Source: Yamagishiella unicocca (Eukaryota > Chlorophyta > Chlorophyceae > Chlamydomonadales > Volvocaceae). Taken from it: a DNA stretch of 64,000 nt. This document shows, piece by piece, positions 34,578 to 47,481 of this stretch. Made by a program: the position numbers and the translations under genes. The notes beneath the pieces are model-generated. The model had not been told where the DNA came from. It was given only the letters and a program-made list of their open reading frames with translations, and ran no database searches. Each line of letters starts with the position of its first letter. The first letter of the stretch is position 1. The stretch lies in contig BDSL01000036.1 in NCBI GenBank assembly GCA_003116995.1, positions 823,633 through 887,632 on the forward strand. Reading direction: 5' to 3'.

Positions 34578-36647
34578 TGAATCCAATGGTGTCCTTCGCG
34601 GAGAATGAGCACAGGGAGTGGGCTTTCTTTTTCGATAGTGGTTACGTAGGCCGATAGGATTGGGACATCGGCGGCAGGCCTGCGATGCCCATGTGCGACT
34701 GGATGTCGAGGCGATGCCAAAGGCGTGCACTCGATTTAAGACCTACAAGATGGACAATACCGATACTAGTGGAGCTGCTTGGCATATACACATATGTGAA
34801 GTTGGCTCCAAGTAAGCGGGCGAAGGTGTGTAATGGCAGCGTGGACTCTCGGGTTGTATGCTGCTGCTGGATCCTTGGTAGGGCTTGGGAAACGAGGAGC
34901 ATCCAAAGTGCACCTGCCCGTCCCCATTGCCCAGGTCAACGCCACTGTAGCCTGCTGTGGTGCACCCTGGTCGTCGTTCCTAAGATCCTTGAGCTCCTAC
35001 CTAACTCCATCGCAGCGCGCCGTAACAAACATCTAAAACAGCGAGGCAGGAGAGAAGCCTTAGGTCAGCACCATGTGTTCCTTTGTTTGCAGATGTGAGG
35101 CAGACGTTACTTCGCAGCAATCAAACCGGATAATGTGACAGCTCCGGCACTTGCGCCATCGACACCCTATCGGAGCCCCAGATGGCTTTGCCGGCGCCCC
35201 ACTCACACCAGCCTCCCCCTGTGTATTGGTGCTTGCTGTTTCCTCTGGGCTCTCGGTTGTGAGGCTCTGGGTGGTTTGCCTTTCGGAACCGTCGGTTTTC
35301 CTTGCTTTCCTTGTCTCTTTCAGTGTCGGGCGATGCGCCCGATGGCTCTACCTTTTAAGGTCTGGAGCCCACTGTAACACTTACCAACAACAACCAGCCA
35401 TTCCAGCCATTTCATTTGCTGCCCGTCCGCCTGCACTGGCACCTCGGCCCCGGTTGGTTGAGGCTCAGCGTGGCTCCCGCCTCTGCCCCCTCCGCCCTCT
35501 GGTCGCTAGGGGTTCTTGTCGGAGCTCGGCTAGACATAGGAGCTGGGGGGCGACACTAGAACTCCGGCCTTTACATCCCTAAAACAAGTTCTCCAGCAAG
35601 CATTTTCAACCGCTTTTCAAACCTTTCCAAACGAGCATACCGAGCGTTTCCTTTCCGACTTTATTTTCCAGTGCCGACCTACGGGTTTCGTCTCAGGACT
35701 CCGCCCTCTGGCCTCCTCTGGGTGCCTCTGTGGCACTCTGGGTGTCAAGCCTGTCATTCGGTATTCCCACATTGCTGCATTTCGATCGAAGGCGTCAATT
35801 AAGCATTCGAAGACCAACCCGTTTTAACCGGTATTCGAAGCAATTTGTATATAATATGCAAGAGGCGTGCACGGGCAGCGAGGGAGCCACGGGGCCGCAC
35901 GGTGAGACGAGAGGGCCAGCCGCGGAATCCGAAGCGACTGCACTCAAGTATTTGCTAAACGTCGACATGAAGGATGCAGGTTTGTATAAGTCGCGGTCTT
36001 CACCTGCGAGGGCTGTGGAGGTTAGGCTTGAGAAGGTCGTCGCAGGTCGAAGACGTCGAGGGCCCTCGATTGCATCCAACGCAGATGTAAGCCATGATCG
36101 CGTCAACTACGCATCAATTGTGTGGGATAGTTGTATGTGCCGTCTGCAATTCGGCGTCGTCCTTCGCTGCGAGGGTCGGCACTGCCGAAGCTTGCCAGAC
36201 AGACTCGGTCACACATTTACCCCTTTATTTTACCCCGAATTTTTATATGTCTGTTAAAGACGAGACGCAAGATTGCGAGATTGCACGGTGAGACTGTATG
36301 ACAAAAGCGAAAAGCCCTTACCGGTACATTGCCCGCGTCTATTCTTGACAAGTATGGTTCGTAATCGTTGGAGAGTAAACGATTCGCAACATTAATCCCG
36401 AAATGAAGCGCTTCGCGCCTTCGCCCTATCATACGACATTGCCGTATATTCAGGTGCATAATCCTCGTAATGGGTTGACACCCTGAAAGACTGGCTCCCC
36501 ACTGGCACGTGGCAGAGACCTCCTTGCCGCACATTTTGCATTAGCCCCGCAAGCCCTACGGAAGGATTTCTTAGCGTCGCTCCGTTTCTGACGCGCATTG
36601 AATTTCCCGCACCTCTCCTTTCTTGGATTTACTTGCTTCAAGGGGCT
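34578..36647. other. stretch without a supported gene
   Basis: Small ORFs occur, including ATG frames at 34833-35036 (MAAWTLGLYAAAGS) and from 35856 (MQEACTGSEGATGPH). Neither shows a domain or in-phase partner exons. The right part must contain the promoter and 5' UTR of the coiled-coil gene. Confidence 0.4.
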
Positions 36648-39600
36648 ATGGCAGACACCGCCATGGTCACCCTGCCATCGGGGGGCCCTGCGGTGTCGCC
36701 TTTCGGGGCAGGACCACCCACAGGTGGTCTTGCGGCACTCAAATATGCAGCACAGGCGGACATGTTCCAAGACGACCCGAATTTTTATACCTGGCTTGAA
36801 GATTGGATTGGTATGTTGGGCACGTCGCGTGTGTTCCCTTGAAGTTTCCATAGCGGTTGACTGCATGCGCACTTGAGAATACGCGTCCAACCGCAAACGG
36901 GTGCAACTGATGCAGGGAAGCAAGATGAAGAGAGTGTAATGATTGATGCCTTCAACACGTTAAGTGACTACGGCATGCAATTCGAGTTCCAGGTGAGGTC
37001 CTGCTAGAGAGGCCGAAGGCCAGCACGAAAGTTTTTTTATTGAACATCTTGGTCATCTGCACGTGTTTTGACTGAAACAAATCATCTTGCGCGCGCCCCC
37101 CACCCGACCATGTTTCCCCGTTTGCATTTTAACAGCAGCAACAGCAGCAGCTTAAGAATGGGGCCGAAATGGATGCCGAGGCGGGCGCTGGAGCCGCGGA
37201 CACGGCTGAGCCCGGAACAGCCTCGGGCGTGCCAGCGACACGCCAGCAGCAGCAGCACTTGCACGGCGTTCGCGGCGGCGACTCGTCATGCGCCTCCTTG
37301 AACTCACGCCCCTCAAGCCACCCCAGCGAGGACAACAGCCTTGCATTCACGGACTCGCCTTCGGACTCATTGAGTCACAGCAGCGCGCAGCTCCGTGCAC
37401 TGACCACCACCAGCCTGCCGGCGGCAGCAGCGCCCGGCACGGGCCTTCTGGCGGGCATAGGAGGCGAGCTTGCCGGAAACGGAGCCTCGACCTCTGCTAG
37501 CGCACCCTTTGATGCGGCGTCGTTCACTGTGCCCTTTAGCCGAGCCCAGGGCCTTCTGACCGAGCTGAATGGCTACTTCATCGGGGGCACCACCGCTACG
37601 GCCAGCTCGGACTCGATGATGGAGACATCCTCCGCAGGCGCCCGTGTTCCCAGCCATGGCACCGTCTCATCGTACGTCGGCACGCCCCCTCCCGCCGCTG
37701 CAGCCCCATCAATGCCCCCCGCGGCGCCCCCAGAGCAACCCGCTATCAGCTTTCAGGGCTTCAGCGGGGCCCTGCCAGGCCGCATACACCACGTGCCTTC
37801 CCTGGAGCAGCTAATTGCCAAAGCCATCTGCGGAAACGGCAGCGGTTTCAACAGCGCCGCCGTCGGCGCCGTAGGCGGCCTAGCTGAGTTCGGAACCCTC
37901 GCTGCCTCCAGCGGAACCGCGGCTCTGTCTGTTGCCCCTCATTTCACTCGAAACAGCAGCGGCAGCAGCGGCGACTGCGCCCTAGCCCCCATGGCGCACA
38001 GTACCGGCGACCTAGGGTCAGGTGGGTCCTGCCGTGATGACAGCTGCGAGCCTCACCGGCTCGCGTCGATGTCCAGGGCGCCCGGTTCAGCAGCCCATGA
38101 TAATCGGCCCCGCCGGAAAAGCAGCTCCCATGCTCTTTCGGGAGCACACCTCACAGTCCATGCCCATGGGCATGGACATGGACATGGGCACGGACAGCAT
38201 CATGGGGGGGGTATTCCTGTGTCCCATGCGCACGGGCACGCGCACGTGGGCAAGGCGGCGCTGACCAGCGGGACCCGCAACTCCGGCGGCATGGGCGCGA
38301 GCGGCCGGCCGACTCGGAGCGCACGCACCAAGGCGGTGTTCGCCGCCCTGGAGGCGGAGGTGGCCGGCAAGCTCTCCGAGCTGGAGGCGCTGCAGCACGA
38401 GCACGCTACGCTCATGCAGCGGGTGGAGATTCTGGAGGTGGCGGTTGAGCGGCAGAGCGTCGTGCTGAGCCTCCTGAACGGGGTCGGCAGCTTTGCGAGC
38501 GCTGCGGCTCGCGGCGCGCCGCACGCAGGCGAGGCGGCCGTGCTGGGGCAGTCCGCTGCAACGGCAGGCGGGGCTGCTGGCTCGTCCACGTCAGCAGCGG
38601 GCGCTGCAGGCGCGGGTGCAGGGGCTGCGCCCCTGGGTCCCCGCCTGGGTCTGGGGCTGGGCCTTACGCCGTCGGAGGTGCTCGCTGCGGGTCCCGGCAG
38701 CCCCGAGGCCGCGCAGCTGCTGGACTGGGCCCGCCGGTGCACCATGGAGACGTACATGTCCTGGTACAAGGAGCACCTGCAGGTGGGGGGAGCTGGCGGG
38801 GGAGGTGGCTGCGGCCGTCGGGGGCTGGCGCTGCAAAGGACGCTGCGCCTTGTCTCTCAAAAACGCCGCGTGCACTGTCGGCGACGCTACGCTGCGTTTC
38901 CAGCCTAGGACCCGTACCATACTCGTACCATACTCGTACCATACCCGTACCATAATCGTACCATAATCGTGGATCGCAGGCGCCTAGTCTCGCTCTGCAC
39001 CCTGCATCGGCGCTCGTCATCCCGTTCCGCTGTCCTCACATCCGCGGCATCTTGCTCTCTCCCCGCCCCCAACCTCGCCCTGCGCCCGCGCACCCGCCCC
39101 CCCCCCCTCAGAACCTGTCCCTGGCCCTCCTGGCGCTTGAGGACTCGGTGCCCAACCCGCTTGCGGAGGCCCGCCTGGTGCAGGTGGGCAGCTCGACTGG
39201 GGGGGGGAGGGTACTCGGCCCGGGGCGGAGAAGATATGGGCGGCCGAACAAGGACGCGTAGATTCGGAGGCGGTCCTGCTTTTTGAGGCATTCCCAACAG
39301 AGTCGCGTGTCAACTGAGTCGCCTCTCTTATGTCCTCCCACTTCGCCATACGAGCTCCTGCCCTACTCCTCCTTGGTCTCCTGCTGATCTCCGGCCCCCC
39401 GCCCGCCTGGCTGTCCACACCTGGCAGCTGGTGGCGGCCTGCTGGGTACGCACCACGCTGGTGAGCGTCTTCCAGCCTCTGACGCAGCTGCGCCTCAAGG
39501 GACTCAACTTCGAGACAAATGCCTACGTAGAACCAACCGAGCAGCACTGGATGGACGTGATCAAGTGGGTGGCGGCGGCGGGGCGGACCGGGCTCCAGGG

Positions 39601-41145
39601 CGGGGTTACGATCAACGCAGCCCGCACGTTGTGGCATGTAGTGCCGGGTAGTGGCTGCTGTTTAGGGCACATGGCACAGCCCTGGCCTGATTTGTCGGCT
39701 CCTGCGCTCCACTCGACGATACCACCACCCTAGCAGTCGGGGCTCCCTCACCGGATCACTGGCATCGCACCTTCATGCCCCGCTGCCCCCCCGCCCTGCC
39801 CTCCTCGCCCTGCCCCTCCTCGCCTTCCTCGCCCTGCCCTCCTCTCCCTGCGCCTCGCCTTCCTCACCCTGCCCTCCCCTCCCTGCGCCTCGCCTTCCTC
39901 ACCCTGCTCTCCCCGCCCTGCCCTCCCCTCCCTGCCCTCCTCGCCTTCCCCGCCCTGCCCTCCCCTCCACAGGTTCATGACGGTGGGCCCCGGCCAGGTG
40001 GCCGAGATGGAGAACCTGTTCCACTCGTACACCCTGCTGCACGGCTCCTTCCGCGCGGAGCTGCAGGACACGCAGCGCGACCTGGCTGAGCTGGTGGAGC
40101 GGCAGGACACCATCAGCAGGAAGCACTGCTCCGACTCCGGGCTTGCGTTCATGCTGCAGCAGGTGCGACAGGGCGGGAGGCAAGGAAAATCTGTGTACGA
40201 AAGGGAAAACCGTTTAGGACAGCCGTCTGGAGATGCATGCTGCGGCAGGGGGGAAGGGACGGTGCGAACGTGGGCGGGAGAACGAGACGAAGGAATACGC
40301 TTCAGCAACCTGTACCTGGGTGGTGCTTGGCAGCCAGGTCGCGAGTCCACCATCAGCATGTCTGTGCGCCCCGGGACCGGCGGTCGGCGGGGCTCTTCCA
40401 CCTCCTCCCGCGGGGTCGCACTGCTCCGTCGCGACCCCCGCCAACCCGCCTGCGCGCCCCTGCATCCAACGCCTCAACTACAAACTACACTCGCGCCCCA
40501 TGCAGCCGCCGTTGCCTTCCCCGGTCCCGGCCCCGTGTCGGCTGCTAGCCTTGGCGTGCCCCTGCGTGCCACCTTCCCGGGCCCCGACCTTCCCGCCACC
40601 CCGCCCTCCCCGCCACCACCCCCTGACCCGCAGACGGCACTGCTCAAGCGCGTGCGCAGCATTCTCCAGAAGACCCACCTGCTGTACAGCTGCACCATCG
40701 GAGTAGCGGCCATGCGCATCCTTAAACCCAAGGAGTGAGTCGTGGCCGCGTCAGGCTTCTGACGCAGGGCAGTGGTCCCCGCACCTGTGTCGTACAACGC
40801 AACCCGACCCCGCGGCCTCGGCCAGCAGGGCTCTCCGAAACCCAGTTTCCAAGCCCCACACCTGAAGCCTCAGCGGCAGCCTATACCTGGGACCCCCGCT
40901 GGTGGTGCTGTATCACCCGGTCAAGGCGCGGCGCAGTGCAGCACCCTGAACCCGGCTCCGGTCCGCTCCGGAACCTCTCCTCACGAAAGCCTCCTTCCGC
41001 GTGCCCCTGCCCTGCGTGCAGGTTTGCCAAGTGCTGCGTGCAGTCGTACCCGTACTTCCCATGTGGCCCCTCCCTCATGAGGGCGTGCTTTCAGCTGCGG
41101 GCCATGAAGGCCATCTGGGGCGTTTCCGGCGGCTGCGAGTGCTGA
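36648..41145 (+). CDS. coiled-coil protein of unknown function, 836 aa
   Basis: Eight exons: 36648-36810, 36916-36992, 37136-38782, 39112-39183, 39428-39564, 39973-40162, 40634-40734, 41022-41145, with agreeing phases. The N-terminus (about 25-80) looks folded (MFQDDPNFYTWLEDWIG). A long Ser/Ala/Gly-rich region follows, with a Gln start and a His-Gly run (HGHGHGHGHGQHHGG, about 425-440). Next is a clear coiled coil with leucine heptads (LEAEVAGKLSELEALQHEHA, about 490-535), a Gly/Ala linker, then a helical C-terminal domain (EVLAAGPGSPEAAQLLDW, ETYMSWYKEHLQ, LVERQDTISRKH) ending Cys-rich (KCCVQSYPYFPCGPS, GGCEC). No basic region precedes the coiled coil, so it is not an obvious bZIP. I do not recognise the family. 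Confidence 0.82.
38911..38971. repeat. 11-bp tandem repeat in intron
   Basis: Five copies of (c/a)(c/t)cgtaccata plus a partial unit, inside the intron 38783-39111. Confidence 0.9.
39784..39970 (+). repeat. pyrimidine-only minisatellite in intron
   Basis: Almost pure C/T/G-poor repeats (cctgccctcctcgccttcctc type) run right up to the acceptor of the exon starting at 39973, acting as an unusually long polypyrimidine tract. Confidence 0.85.
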
Positions 41146-42097
41146 CCGCTTGTCGCAACCTGATAGCCGCTGTCTCCGCGAGGAACACTCCGCACGAACA
41201 AAAAATTGGAACTGAATCCTGTATCTCTGAACAAAGGAAGTCTTTGGGCACAGCTCGGAGTAGGCAATGCGCTAGGCGTCGGCGCCGTAGCAAGGCCAGG
41301 GGAGCATGCTGGGTGGGCGCGATGAGCATTGTGCGGGCCAGAGGAGCATGGGAGCGACGGGTGGGCGCAGGGGCGCGATGTGGGTGGTGTAGGCCGGTGG
41401 TGGTGAGGGATGGCTGTTGCACTCTGACCAGGGTCTGATCCATAAGACGTGTATCTTACGACTGGTGACGCTGGGGACACTGCCATGGACACGCCGGGGC
41501 CGCTGGGCTGGCGTTTAGTGGGCGCGGTTCCAGCGCGTAGCGGCGCCCTGTTGGACTCCGTTAGCAGCACGGCCGGGTCGGAGCTGAATCGGTAATACTT
41601 TTGGAGGGTCTTGGGTCCTGGCTAGGCGCTGGATGGGTGTAGGCACCTGCTGTTGGAACAGATGCATCTCGCCGTAGCTGGCCTGTAGGCCGATGAACTT
41701 GAGGTGCTACATTGTTTGGAGGTCACGTATTCTGTCGTACAAATGCCCCTAGTTCCTCTGATGTCGTAGTTTCGAAGCGAGGTTAATGAAACGAGGTTAA
41801 TAAGGCACTGGCGAGTGGGCTGACCGTACTGGTGCTTGGCCGGTGTTGAAACTGATTGACGACGCAAGGGATGATTTGGCGGCCGCCGCGGTCCGTGGCT
41901 GTTGTCGCATGTGCGGGATCCAGATCGTGCAGACCTCGAAGCGCTGTCTCCAAAGAACTATTTCTGCATTGGCTGGATGGCTACCGCATTTGCTGCATGG
42001 CTGCGTTGCAGCGGCTCGGCCGGCCATGGAAAGGTTCCTTCGCGGGCCGTGTGACTTTCGGCGCGTGTTGCCATGACGCGGCCTGTCCGCGTTGCTG

Positions 42098-42343
42098 AGC
42101 CGCGGGCTGGTGGTCGCGGGGCGAAGCCACCGGCGCCTGGTCGTCAAGGACGCGGGCAAGGCCGGCGAGAAGATATGCTTCTTCGCGCAGGACACCCTGT
42201 CGTACGATGATGTACGGCACGGGTTCCGGAGCCTCTGGCCGCCGTCGGAGGTGCGGCCGCTGGTTGTGGACGTGGGCACGGCGATGGGCGCTGCGCGCGC
42301 GGCTGCCGCCGCCGCCACGGTCGGCTGCGGACGCGATGGTTAG
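42098..42343 (+). pseudogene. coding-like fragment, unrecognised
   Basis: This frame has strong C/G third positions, unlike its surroundings, and reads LVVKDAGKAGEKICFFAQDT then LSYDDVRHGFRSLWPPSEVR then PLVVDVGTAMG before a stop. I find no start codon or in-phase upstream exon and recognise no domain. It may be the last exon of a decayed or relocated gene. Confidence 0.3.
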
Positions 42344-43068
42344 TTCGGCGCCTGCTGTCTGACGTTTCTTCTATAGCCTGAAGCCAAGCGTGCTTCGCCG
42401 TTCGCAATTGAGTGCTTGCGAACATCATACGTTGGTTAGGTTCAGACACGCGGGTTTGATATGCTGCTGTTCGCGGCGGCCGGCTGATGCGGCCTCACAC
42501 TACTGGCCTGGCCTAACCTCCTTGGCCGGACGCAGTGATTCTGCGGTTGGATTGAAATGTCGTAGGCCAGCAGGACACCGCCCAATGATGTTGGAACGCT
42601 AGGGAACGCTTTGGTTCAAAATGACCAGGCGCACACCGATTAGCCTGTGTCATGCGCTGCGGGGTTGTTTTCTCGATGCACGCTTCTGCGAGTAGATGCG
42701 CTTGTTCGTAGTATTGCCGACTCGGGGCCTGCTGCCGTGGTGCCCAGGGCGTGAGCTCTGTCTGACGACTCATCGCCCGGTAGAGCTGGTTCCGGGAGCG
42801 CTCCTGGGCGATGTGGATGCCGCGGAGGCCACACGGGCCGTTGCATCCCATTTCGATGCCGACTGCGCGCTTTGTGGCGTCGCTAGATGCACGGCGTTAA
42901 GCAACGCTGTGGATTGCAGTATGGACGGCAGGCTCCCTTCCCACAATGTACTGTTGATGTCCTACATACCATAATGCGCACGGATCTTCCGGCGCGTTTC
43001 ATCCTGCGGCTCCAAGATTTCTGTTCCGATGCGTGTAATAAACACCATTACCCAACTGGTTCCTTCGC

Positions 43069-43312
43069 CTGCGGGAGCGACCAGGGAGCCTTGGAAGGCC
43101 CCTCGAGCGGGTATGGGCGTTTTCCTGGGGAGCGTGCCTGGGCCTATCCATCCCAATGGCCACAGGCGTGCCTGGGCATGCCTGGGCATGCCTGGGCATG
43201 CCTGCACGTGTACGACCACGCCTGGGGGCTGCACGCACATGCTTCTGCGCCTGCGGGAGCGACCAGGGAGCCTTGGAAGGCCCCTCGAGCGGGTATGGGC
43301 GTTTTCCCTGGG
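43069..43312 (+). repeat. direct duplication of about 65 bp with a 10-bp repeat between
   Basis: The segment gcctgcgggagcgaccaggg and its continuation through gcgttttcc occurs at 43069 and again near 43247, nearly identical. Between them, gcctgggcat is repeated in tandem (about 43166-43203). Confidence 0.85.
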
Positions 43313-43904
43313 GCACGTACACTAGCAAGGACAAACAACAATAAGGTGTGCATCACAAGCACAATGGCTTCAAGCATCCGACTTCCCCAAAGGCCCAGCA
43401 ATAGGAAAGGGTATGTAACGTTAGGGGTGCAACCCCTCACAACCTCTAGCGTACGGTCGCGTAACCCTGACAACTTAATATATTTGTGTGAGGTGTACCC
43501 AAACGACATGGTTATGCGCTGTAGGCCCTCAAGAATTGCAGGTTGCGGTCTATGGGCCGACAGCAACGCATCCCATAATGCGGCAAATGAAAGCCACTGT
43601 TCGCGCTAACTATGTAAAAGATTCTGTCTTTTAACTTACTAGTTTTCAAGTTGAAGCAGCTAGCTCGATTAGTACTCAGCTCCGCTCTACTCCACTGGGG
43701 TGTGTGACTCTACTCTACTGGGGTGTACCCGGCAGCGCTCCGGCGACTCCAACCATCAGCTTAGTTTTGTACATGTTTATCGCTGTTGCATTCGGCGGGG
43801 ACAAGCACTTCTTGCAGCTTGCTGACGGGGATGACAGCCCGTCGGATCTTATCGTGTTCCCCGTCGGATAAGCGCTCCCTATGTTTGTCGTTAAATTTGT
43901 GTTG

Positions 43905-46900
43905 CACCGAAATTCGCCTCTGGGGATCGCCGCACGAGGACGTCCGGGCCAATCGGCAAGCATCGGCTTCTCCGGCAACCTTCGATCGGCCTCGCTCTTG
44001 GGCACGCAGCTTAACGGTAGATATACCTAGGTGAAAGGAACGTCGCCACCGAAATTCGCCTCTGGGGATCGCCGCACGAGGACGTCCGGGCCAATCGGCA
44101 AGCATCGGCTTCTCCGGCAACCTTCGATGGGCCTCGCTCTTGGGCACGCAGCTTAACGGTAGATATACCTAGGTGAAAGGAACGTCCCCACCGAAATTCG
44201 CCTCTGGGGATCGCCGCACGAGGACGTCCGGGCCAATCGGCAAGCATCGGCTTCTCCGGCAACCTTCGATCGGCCTCGCTCTTGGGCACGCAGCTTAACG
44301 GTAGATATACCTAGGTGAAAGGAACGTCCCCACCGAAATTCGCTTCTGGGGATCGCCGCACGAGGACGTCCGGGCCAATCGGCAAGCATCGGCTTCTCCG
44401 GCAACCTTCGATCGGCCTCGCTCTTGGGCACGCAGCTTAACGGTAGATATACCTAGGTGAAAGGAACGTCCCCACCGAAATTCGCTTCTGGGGATCGCCG
44501 CACGAGGACGTCCGGGCCAATCGGCAAGCATCGGCTTCTCCGGCAACCTTCGATCGGCCTCGCTCTTGGGCACGCAGCTTAACGGTAGATATACCTAGGT
44601 GAAAGGAACGTCCCCACCGAAATTCGCCTCTGGGGATCGCCGCACGAGGACGTCCGGGCCAATCGGCAAGCATCGGCTTCTCCGGCAACCTTCGATGGGC
44701 CTCGCTCTTGGGCACGCAGCTTAACGGTAGATATACCTAGGTGAAAGGAACGTCCCCACCGAAATTCGCCTCTGGGGATCGCCGCACGAGGACGTCCGGG
44801 CCAATCGGCAAGCATCGGCTTCTCCGGCAACCTTCGATCGGCCTCGCTCTTGGGCACGCAGCTTAACGGTAGATATACCTAGGTGAAAGGAACGTCCCCA
44901 CCGAAATTCGCCTCTGGGGATCGCCGCACGAGGACGTCCGGGCCAATCGGCAAGCATCGGCTTCTCCGGCAACCTTCGATCGGCCTCGCTCTTGGGCACG
45001 CAGCTTAACGGTAGATATACCTAGGTGAAAGGAACGTCCCCACCGAAATTCGCTTCTGGGGATCGCCGCACGAGGACGTCCGGGCCAATCGGCAAGCATC
45101 GGCTTCTCCGGCAACCTTCGATCGGCCTCGCTCTTGGGCACGCAGCTTAACGGTAGATATACCTAGGTGAAAGGAACGTCCCCACCGAAATTCGCTTCTG
45201 GGGATCGCCGCACGAGGACGTCCGGGCCAATCGGCAAGCATCGGCTTCTCCGGCAACCTTCGATCGGCCTCGCTCTTGGGCACGCAGCTTAACGGTAGAT
45301 ATACCTAGGTGAAAGGAACGTCCCCACCGAAATTCGCCTCTGGGGATCGCCGCACGAGGACGTCCGGGCCAATCGGCAAGCATCGGCTTCTCCGGCAACC
45401 TTCGATGGGCCTCGCTCTTGGGCACGCAGCTTAACGGTAGATATACCTAGGTGAAAGGAACGTCCCCACCGAAATTCGCCTCTGGGGATCGCCGCACGAG
45501 GACGTCCGGGCCAATCGGCAAGCATCGGCTTCTCCGGCAACCTTCGATCGGCCTCGCTCTTGGGCACGCAGCTTAACGGTAGATATACCTAGGTGAAAGG
45601 AACGTCCCCACCGAAATTCGCCTCTGGGGATCGCCGCACGAGGACGTCCGGGCCAATCGGCAAGCATCGGCTTCTCCGGCAACCTTCGATCGGCCTCGCT
45701 CTTGGGCACGCAGCTTAACGGTAGATATACCTAGGTGAAAGGAACGTCCCCACCGAAATTCGCTTCTGGGGATCGCCGCACGAGGACGTCCGGGCCAATC
45801 GGCAAGCATCGGCTTCTCCGGCAACCTTCGATCGGCCTCGCTCTTGGGCACGCAGCTTAACGGTAGATATACCTAGGTGAAAGGAACGTCCCCACCGAAA
45901 TTCGCCTCTGGGGATCGCCGCACGAGGACGTCCGGGCCAATCGGCAAGCATCGGCTTCTCCGGCAACCTTCGATGGGCCTCGCTCTTGGGCACGCAGCTT
46001 AACGGTAGATATACCTAGGTGAAAGGAACGTCCCCACCGAAATTCGCCTCTGGGGATCGCCGCACGAGGACGTCCGGGCCAATCGGCAAGCATCGGCTTC
46101 TCCGGCAACCTTCGATCGGCCTCGCTCTTGGGCACGCAGCTTAACGGTAGATATACCTAGGTGAAAGGAACGTCCCCACCGAAATTCGCCTCTGGGGATC
46201 GCCGCACGAGGACGTCCGGGCCAATCGGCAAGCATCGGCTTCTCCGGCAACCTTCGATCGGCCTCGCTCTTGGGCACGCAGCTTAACGGTAGATATACCT
46301 AGGTGAAAGGAACGTCCCCACCGAAATTCGCCTCTGGGGATCGCCGCACGAGGACGTCCGGGCCAATCGGCAAGCATCGGCTTCTCCGGCAACCTTCGAT
46401 CGGCCTCGCTCTTGGGCACGCAGCTTAACGGTAGATATACCTAGGTGAAAGGAACGTCCCCACCGAAATTCGCCTCTGGGGATCGCCGCACGAGGACGTC
46501 CGGGCCAATCGGCAAGCATCGGCTTCTCCGGCAACCTTCGATCGGCCTCGCTCTTGGGCACGCAGCTTAACGGTAGATATACCTAGGTGAAAGGAACGTC
46601 CCCACCGAAATTCGCCTCTGGGGATCGCCGCACGAGGACGTCCGGGCCAATCGGCAAGCATCGGCTTCTCCGGCAACCTTCGATCGGCCTCGCTCTTGGG
46701 CACGCAGCTTAACGGTAGATATACCTAGGTGAAAGGAACGTCCCCACCGAAATTCGCCTCTGGGGATCGCCGCACGAGGACGTCCGGGCCAATCGGCAAG
46801 CATCGGCTTCTCCGGCAACCTTCGATCGGCCTCGCTCTTGGGCACGCAGCTTAACGGTAGATATACCTAGGTGAAAGGAACGTCCCCACCGAAATTCGCC

Positions 46901-47385
46901 TCTGGGGATCGCCGCACGAGGACGTCCGGGCCAATCGGCAAGCATCGGCTTCTCCGGCAACCTTCGATCGGCCTCGCTCTTGGGCACGCAGCTTAACGGT
47001 AGCAATAACTAGGTGAAAGGAACGTCCCCACCGAAATTCGCCTCTGGGGATCGCCGCACGAGGACGTCCGGGCCAATCGGCAAGCATCGGCTTCTCCGGC
47101 AACCTTCGATCGGCCTCGCTCTTGGGCACGCAGCTTAACGGTAGATATACCTAGGTGAAAGGAACGTCCCCACCGAAATTCGCCTCTGGGGATCGCCGCA
47201 CGAGGACGTCCGGGCCAATCGGCAAGCATCGGCTTCTCCGGCAACCTTCGATCGGCCTCGCTCTTGGGCACGCAGCTTAACGGTAGCAATAACTAGGTGA
47301 AAGGAACGTCCCCACCGAAATTAGCCTCTGGGGATCGCCGCACGAGGACGTCCGGGCCAATCGGCAAGCATCGGCTTCTCCGGCA
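43905..47385. repeat. 142-bp satellite, array 1 (about 24 copies)
   Basis: Exact 142-bp spacing, for example of cttaacggtagatatac. The unit contains the palindromes acctaggt, gacgtc and cgatcg. Copies are almost identical. Two diagnostic sites vary: gat(c/g)ggcc and ttcgc(c/t)tct. The g form occurs at about 44128, 44696, 45406 and 45974, and the t form only in the left half, so the left half has a higher-order order of 4-5 units while the right half is uniform. Near the right edge, agcaataactagg replaces agatatacctagg in alternate units. Each unit gives a 92-codon minus-strand ORF only because 142 leaves remainder 1 on division by 3. I do not regard these as genes. Confidence 0.97.
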
Positions 47386-47481
47386 GCCTTTGTAAGGCGC
47401 GCGTAAGGCCCTAATGGCCCCGCGTGACATAATGTACACAAAGAGGACTTTCTTTTATATTCGTTGACTATAAAGTCGTGA

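Larger units (their letters stand above)
41146..43904. other. stretch between last ordinary gene and satellite, fragments only
   Basis: Holds the 3' flank of the coiled-coil gene, one coding-like fragment (42098-42343) and a duplicated segment (43069-43310). A short frame at 43362-43609 reads RPSRIAGCGLWA, loosely like a SET-domain start, but is too short to call. Two near-copies of ctctactc(c/t)actggggtgt lie near 43685-43730. Confidence 0.4.

Noticed and set aside
34833..35036. 67-codon ORF MAAWTLGLYAAAGS
   Set aside because: Short, no domain, lies in the 3' flank of the Rab gene with a TGTAA overlapping its start.
43362..43609. SET-domain-like start (RPSRIAGCGLWA)
   Set aside because: Only one weak motif in a short frame beside duplicated DNA. 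The later SET motifs are absent.
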